From Diploscapter coronatus (Eukaryota > Nematoda > Chromadorea > Rhabditida > Rhabditidae), in the NCBI GenBank assembly GCA_964036155.1, contig OZ038423.1, forward strand, positions 22,583,249-22,647,248: a DNA stretch of 64,000 nt. The letters run 5' to 3'. Under the pieces are notes generated by a model that had not been told where the DNA came from, did not search any database, and was given only the letters and a program-made list of their open reading frames with translations. Position 1 is the first letter of the stretch. Every line of letters begins with the position of its first letter. The position numbers and the translations under genes are program-made. Below are positions 58,802-64,000 of this stretch, in pieces.

Positions 58802-61800
58802 TTAAGAATACCTAGGCCATCTCAGGGATAAATTGGTAGGTCTGATTCTCTCGTAGTACAGCATGTAAGCCTCCGATGATAGCACTTGCGAGATGGGAAC
58901 GCGTTTTACCTAAATTTGTCTAAAATTATTTTGTAATTCACTTTCATATTGTTTTCGTAAATTTTCAATCAGAGGATAATTTACTTCCGATAAAAATGTT
59001 ACAGGCGATTGAAATACTTTCAATCTCAAAAAATGAAGAAAAATATTCTTAAGAATAAAACAACAACTAGCATCAGCATCGGAAATCCTGTGCCATCTGT
59101 GCTGCTCCGTCTGACCGATGCCCCTTCGATAAGTGACGAAATGACCGGATTCGGGCACTCCGATGTGCTCGCTCACTGCGCGCAACTGGTACGCATAGCG
59201 GGCTGCCTCCTTGAATTCAGCCACGAACGAGCCGCCTCTGAAAATTACATTATTCGATTATTCAGGTGTTTTCGAAAGAAACGTTATTGGTTCGAAAACG
59301 AGAATAAATACTTCTGACCATTCGAAGCATATTCGAAACGGTTTAGCTGAACAAGCTATTCGAAAGTTCTCGGCATCTGTGATTTTCTTGTGACATTCGG
59401 CTTTTCATCTAGAAAACTAGAAAATTCAAGATACTAGATTTCGAAACTTGTTGAAATTTGTGAATTTCATCGAAACATCTTGGAGAAAAACTTATTTTAA
59501 TTGTGCCTTTCTTTTTTGCAAAATTGAGTCTGATCTAGTTTAGAAAAATAGCATATATTCTCAAGAGAGGGGAAGAAGCTAGAAAAATCGCTCAAAGAGT
59601 AAGATTATTGCATCATCGTGTGCGAAGAATGGCAAGAGAAAAAAGAGTAAACGGAGAGAGAAGGAGGAATGAAGAACGGCAGAGAAAAAGAATGTAATGA
59701 TACTGAAGACCTTGGACAAGTAATAGAGAGTGATATTTAGATAAGTAAAAAAGATAACTTGATTCCAGAAGGATGTATAAGATCCTTTTTGTAGCTTTCT
59801 AGAAGATAAGAATAGTTTACCAGTCAAGTCGGTAATAGTTGATCTTTGCAGGCCAAACTTCAAACAAAGCAAAGTCAGAAAGCTATAAAAAATTTCGAAT
59901 ATTTCAGAATTTCCTATATTTAAAATTTAGGAAAAGTTTTTAGCGCTTTACTTTGTCGTTTCTTTTGCATAATAAATAATAAAAAACTAAGCTTTCAAAA
60001 ACGCTTCAATTTTTATATGCCAAAGTAGGGAGTTCATTTTGAATGAATCTGGCTTTGATTCCGTAAATAGCTAATAGTAAAAAGTCAAACTTCATATACG
60101 TTTCAAATTTGTCGACATCCAACTGTTTCAAAAACTATGTGACCATCTGTTCGGATTCGCTTCACATGATCATTGCTTTACCTATATAAAGGGATGAAAG
60201 AAAACTCACTCGATAGTTGAAATCTGCGGTGCGAGTCCCGTTTCGATTCCGACAGGTCGAATTGGTGATTGCTTGCTGCCGCCAGAGACAAACTCGGCTC
60301 CGCCCAAAATTCGAGACGTCTCCTCAGCGGTACGGTTTCGCTGCTGTTGGGAGTCGGTGTAGTCCTTCTGAAATTTGGAAAAATCTGATCGAAGGTTACA
60401 AGCTTAATGAATAGGATTTTCTTCTTTTTGCTATTTTAAGGTGCAATGAATTTGAGAAAATTGTTCGTTGAAAAACTGAATAGCATTTGATCAATTTTGA
60501 AATATTGTTTTTTTTATTTTTAAATTAGTTATTGTCAATGATCGATTACTTGTGATAAATTAAGCAATGCGCAGATTCCAATATGCAAAGTATGCATTGC
60601 GTAATATCAAATATCGCCAAAGTCATTCCTCGAATCAATCAAATGTCGTCTATTCGTTTGAAGGCAATTGCATAATTTCCATGCATCAAATATACTTCCC
60701 TTTTATTTTATCTCAAGTAATCGGTCATTGACAATGAAAACGACGATGATCCAATAGCTTCAGTTTATGACCTGCTAATTTGAGGCCTATTTGTAACATG
60801 TTAAACGAAAATCCTCCGAGCACTTAGTCTTCGCGATCTCTCCTCTTTGTCCACTAGTTTGCTACGTAATCATCTTCACACGCGTGTCTGCGTGACAAAC
60901 TACAGTAAGCTTAATCTCACACAAATAGATCCATCCAGTTCTACGCATTCTTACTATTTTTGCATCATAGATCGAGTAAAGAGTAATAACTTTACTGTCT
61001 TAAGGGTTTTCTTGCAAAATTACAAATATTCCATTTAGAAAGTTATGCCATCATGTGAAGACCAGCTTTTCCTTCAAAGTAAAATAAGTTTTTAATTTTA
61101 TTTGTTAAAAGTATATCAATTGAATAACGAAACTGCCTTTTTATTGTAAAAGCCCAGTAAAAATAGTCGCCCACCACCTTTTTGTTCCTAATTTAGACCC
61201 AAAATCAAGAAATGAATCTTTAAAAATGGAGATCGATTTTCCGTTGAAAAAGTCCCCCAAAATAGTCTGCCCTTTTTACTAGTTCATCATTCAATATTCG
61301 ATATTCGATCCGTCTTTCCAAGGGGTTGACTCATTTCTCTTTTTCGTCTCGCCTTCTCTTGATTCTATTTTCTATTTCGCCCGAGGCTGCTTCGAGGAAT
61401 ATTTGCACACTCTTTTACAGGAGCAGGGCAATACAAATTGCGTGAAAAATGAAGCTAACAAAGTGAAAGAGAGGACTGATCTCCAAGAGTCTGACTGTCA
61501 TGCCGAAGGGTAATTCACTAACTCATACAAAGGGGGAGTTCTTTCTCGAAAGTTTTTCGTCTTTTTTCTCTCGAAAATTCAATCTCCTACATTCTTTTTC
61601 TCTCATTCTCTAAAAAATCGTGATATTTCGAGAAATTTCTCAACTTTCCATCTCCAAAGAAATTGCTTCCCCAGGCAAAGTATTCGCAACCTGTATGCCA
61701 TTTTGTACACACATTTTTGACAGATCGCTTGTAAATAGATATCGGGTAAAGTCTGTGCACACGCATTTAGAGAGAAATCATATCAAAGAGATGACGACGT

Positions 61801-63053
61801 CTGTAACTTTTGCATGACAAAATGGAGTGATTTTGTACCTTTTACCCAATAATTGAAAGGTAAAATTATATCAAAAGGAGAAAGTGAAAAAAAAAACATT
61901 CGGTAATCTTGTCATATTCGGTTCAAGTTGAAACTGATATATCATTATTCTTAGGAACTCTATCGAAACACAGGCAATGAGATTTTCTCTACTACTGGGC
62001 TGGGACCCAAGTTCAACTTACAACCCTTGTAAATTGAAAATTTATAACCCTTGTAAATCAACTTACAACTTAACTTACAGCCCTTGTAAGTCAATTTACA
62101 AGATAGCTTACATGCCTTGTAAGTTAACTTACAACATAGGTTACAAGCATTGTAAGTTGAACTTGGGTCCCAGCCCTGGTTTGAAATAAATTGGAACATA
62201 TAGATTTTTTATCACTCTATAAAGTAATAGAATTTTTTCCTAATGCGAATCAAGTCTGGTCAAGCTTTTGTTGGTCCCCGGACAAACACGGGAAAACTCC
62301 GCCTATGTCTAACTCGCTCGCTTCTGCATTGAATTGCAGTAATCGTGCAATGTACAATCACACTCGATCGCGCTTTTGCTCGTTTTTGCGCGTCAAAAGC
62401 ATGTTTGCGTATGTCACCTCCCTTCCCCTTCTAAGCCAAATGTGGAACCTGAGCCTCTTTTTAACGACTGGGGACATTTTTCTCGACAACAAAACTCAGA
62501 ATGTTCCGGTCGAAATCAGGTCGGACAGAGAATTGTGAACTGCAGAATATAAAAGGAGCACACATCATTTTTCGTCGTCAAGTGCGTATCTCGAAAAAGG
62601 CTGCATTCCACCGCTCACAAATAACTAGTAGCGCTTATGGAACTTGGAACGCATCATGTAAACACGCTTCAAATCTGATGCAGAATTTCGTTTAGGTGTT
62701 TAGGTAGAAGTGCTCCAAAAATTCTGCTCAGTTCAAACTACGCTCAAAAATAATTGATAATTTCGAAAGCCTGTCTCGATGAGTTTCATCTTAGCTTCAA
62801 GTAAAGAAGGTCGTGGTTTTCCAGTTTATGCATGGCATTCGTTGACACTACTAAATCATTACAAATAAAGAAAGCTGTTTGAAGAGAATAAATGAAACAT
62901 TCTTGAACTAACCTCATTGAGAGATCGATTTTTGTTGAAGCAGAACGGTCTCACGTCCAGCGTCTCGCCAAAGTCGACTCGTTCGTTGAGTTTGAACACG
63001 CCGCCAGGCAGAATGCCAACTCGCTCGATTCGGATGATCAGGCATTGGGGCAG
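58802..63053 (-). CDS. 3' part of a USP30-like ubiquitin C-terminal hydrolase
   Basis: Four minus-strand exons are seen (62913-63053, 60210-60367, about 59075-59237, 58802-58910). The first gives LPQCLIIRIERVGILPGGVF then KLNERVDFGETLDVRPFCFN, matching the LPQCLCIHLQRL...G.P.KR...V.F.E block of USP30. The third gives EFKEAARYAYQLRAVSEHIG then VPESGHFVTYRRGIGQTEQH with HRWHRISDAD, containing the catalytic His box (SGHFVTYRR). The last gives VLSSEAYMLYYERI, the usual USP end, and TAA at 58802. The catalytic Cys box should lie further right and was not found before 64000, so the gene is 5'-truncated by the window. USP30 is an outer-mitochondrial-membrane deubiquitinase opposing mitophagy. The last intron donor is not a clear GT; a GC donor after GAT fits the alignment. 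Confidence 0.75.
60531..60735. repeat. MITE family copy B
   Basis: About 205 bases with long terminal inverted repeats: left ATTGTCAATGATCGATTACT, right (other strand) ATTGTCAATGACCGATTACT, continuing into TGAGATAAAATAAAAG. The interior (ATATGCAAAGTATGCATTGC) matches copy A at 13336-13546 in reverse. It lies in the 2.5-kb intron of the USP30-like gene. Confidence 0.85.
61997..62176. repeat. 180-bp hairpin element of 33-bp units
   Basis: The ends are perfect 27-base inverted repeats starting GGGCTGGGACCCAAGTTCAA. The interior is made of alternating ACTTACAA and CCTTGTAAGT words, giving about five units with a period near 33 bases, each partly self-complementary. On the minus strand the repeat is open and reads as 11-residue units (CKLSCKLTYKG-like), but the same openness on both strands suggests structure rather than a gene. 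It lies in the large intron of the USP30-like gene. Confidence 0.9.
62177..62912. other. Intron of USP30-like gene, nothing further recognised
   Basis: Contains CG-containing stretches at about 62340-62420 and an AATGTACAATC word, but no element or exon could be supported. The open frame at 62191-62538 lacks splice sites. Confidence 0.25.
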
Positions 63054-64000
63054 CTGAAAAAATTAAACTACGCAAAGTTTCATTTTTATATTTGCAAGTT
63101 TCTAATCTTGACCGGATTCATAGATATTTTTATTCACAATGTGCCGCCGGCAAGATCCAACAAAATTATCCAACATGAACGGAAAAAATGTTGCAATTGG
63201 ATACTTTTTTCTATTAAACTAAAGCACAAAGGTTGAATCGTACTTCAGATGACCTGTACTCTATCCTTACTACCAACTGTACACTTCTTGATTACCACTC
63301 CTTGAAGTAAGTAGTAAAAAACTCGGTCTTAGCGGACTAAAGCTAATCTTCGTCTGTAAGTTCACGGGGAGTTTTTCCGCTTGTTTCAACACACGGTGTT
63401 TGGAGGCAAAAATGCGCCTCCGGCAGTGTGCACAGAGAAAGATACACACATACAAGAAATATTGCGGTAAATCTGGAGACGACTCGCAGAGAAGATACAC
63501 AGAAACGCGGAAATATCGTCGAAATTGAGGAGAGTGGAAGAGACGAACGCCGATGATGAGGCCGTGAAGTGCGCGGGACGAAAAAGAAAACTGTTTGCCT
63601 TTGAGAAGAGGGCATACGAGCACACAGACAGACAGACAACACGTCAAATGATGCACTGCACACAGTATTCAAATCCGAGAAATACCGCATTAATTCAGGA
63701 GAGCACTAAGAAGCCGTCAGAAAAAGTACAAATGGAATGAAATAGTACGATGATTAAGCGGAAAAAAGCAGATCGAAGAGAAAACGCGTGACAGCGCAAA
63801 TGAACGCATGAAGTGCTTACGGCCAATACCGAGATACTTTACGAGATGCGCATTGAGAGCTACAATAGCTGCGACAACCCGACAAGTGTAGCAATTGTAT
63901 CAGCACATGTGTTCCATATCAGCAATATGAATCGAGCGCACAAGTTACTGTCGATGAAAAATGTGATATGCATTCTACGAAGTCAGAACATTTGCATCAG
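63054..64000. other. Right edge, probably intron or 5' region of USP30-like gene
   Basis: Several overlapping open frames at 63270-63740 on both strands come from a GA/CT-biased stretch and show no USP motif. A short ACAGACAGACAGACAAC repeat lies at about 63621. Earlier USP exons (Cys box) were not found. Confidence 0.3.

Noticed and set aside
61960..62199. Open frame with 11-residue Cys/Lys repeats on the minus strand
   Set aside because: It follows from a 33-bp palindromic repeat that is open on both strands; no start context or splice support.
63270..63740. Long overlapping open frames at the right edge
   Set aside because: Several overlap on the two strands in a biased GA/CT stretch and none shows ubiquitin-hydrolase or other motifs.

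Overview
This is a window of nuclear DNA from an animal, almost certainly a nematode. The sequence is AT-rich. Genes are split by many short introns with strong TTTTCAG-type 3' splice sites, and several start codons lie just behind such an acceptor, as expected with spliced-leader trans-splicing. Multigene families include a nematode-type serpentine chemoreceptor (Srh-like), small claudin/Clc-like four-helix membrane proteins and F-box-like proteins. I cannot name the species. All names rest on reading translated exons by eye; no database search was run, so exon edges are estimates and 'CDS' spans include introns.

Left half (about 1-27.4 kb) is accessory DNA: the tail of an unrecognised plus-strand gene (94-382), a minus-strand first exon (1861-2061), a doubtful coding patch (3187-3924), an Srh-like receptor (6192-8236) with a damaged tandem copy (8859-10767), three claudin/Clc-like genes (11388-13305, 14093-15656, 16420-17587), and a pair of diverged F-box-like genes facing each other (18232-21215 plus, 22657-25460 minus) with fragments of further F-box copies at about 21.7, 26.5 and 27.0 kb. 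Fold-back and MITE-like elements, a 24-bp-arm palindrome and a duplicated 355-bp block lie among them.

Right half (27.5-64 kb) is densely packed with conserved housekeeping genes: SETD3 (minus), two tandem TMEM177-like genes (plus), TMEM144 (plus), mitochondrial-type valyl-tRNA synthetase (minus), the ribosome-assembly factor BRX1 and a BACURD-type CUL3 adaptor (both plus, spaced like a nematode operon), Rab escort protein (minus) and the 3' part of a USP30-like deubiquitinase (minus, running off the right end). SETD3/TMEM177 and VARS2/BRX1 are head-to-head pairs sharing promoters of under 500 bp. Several products point to mitochondria (TMEM177, VARS2, USP30), but they do not form one pathway.

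The most unusual signal is an 8-mer, TTTGAAAC (or its complement), seen about 30 times in 27.5-60.5 kb, nearly always in introns or between genes, but only about three times in the first 27 kb. Other highlights are two opposite-facing copies of one MITE family, a 180-bp hairpin built of 33-bp units, a 0.97-kb terminal-inverted-repeat transposon in a BRX1 intron, and GC-AG introns in the decaying receptor. No tRNA, rRNA, CRISPR or prokaryotic feature was seen.
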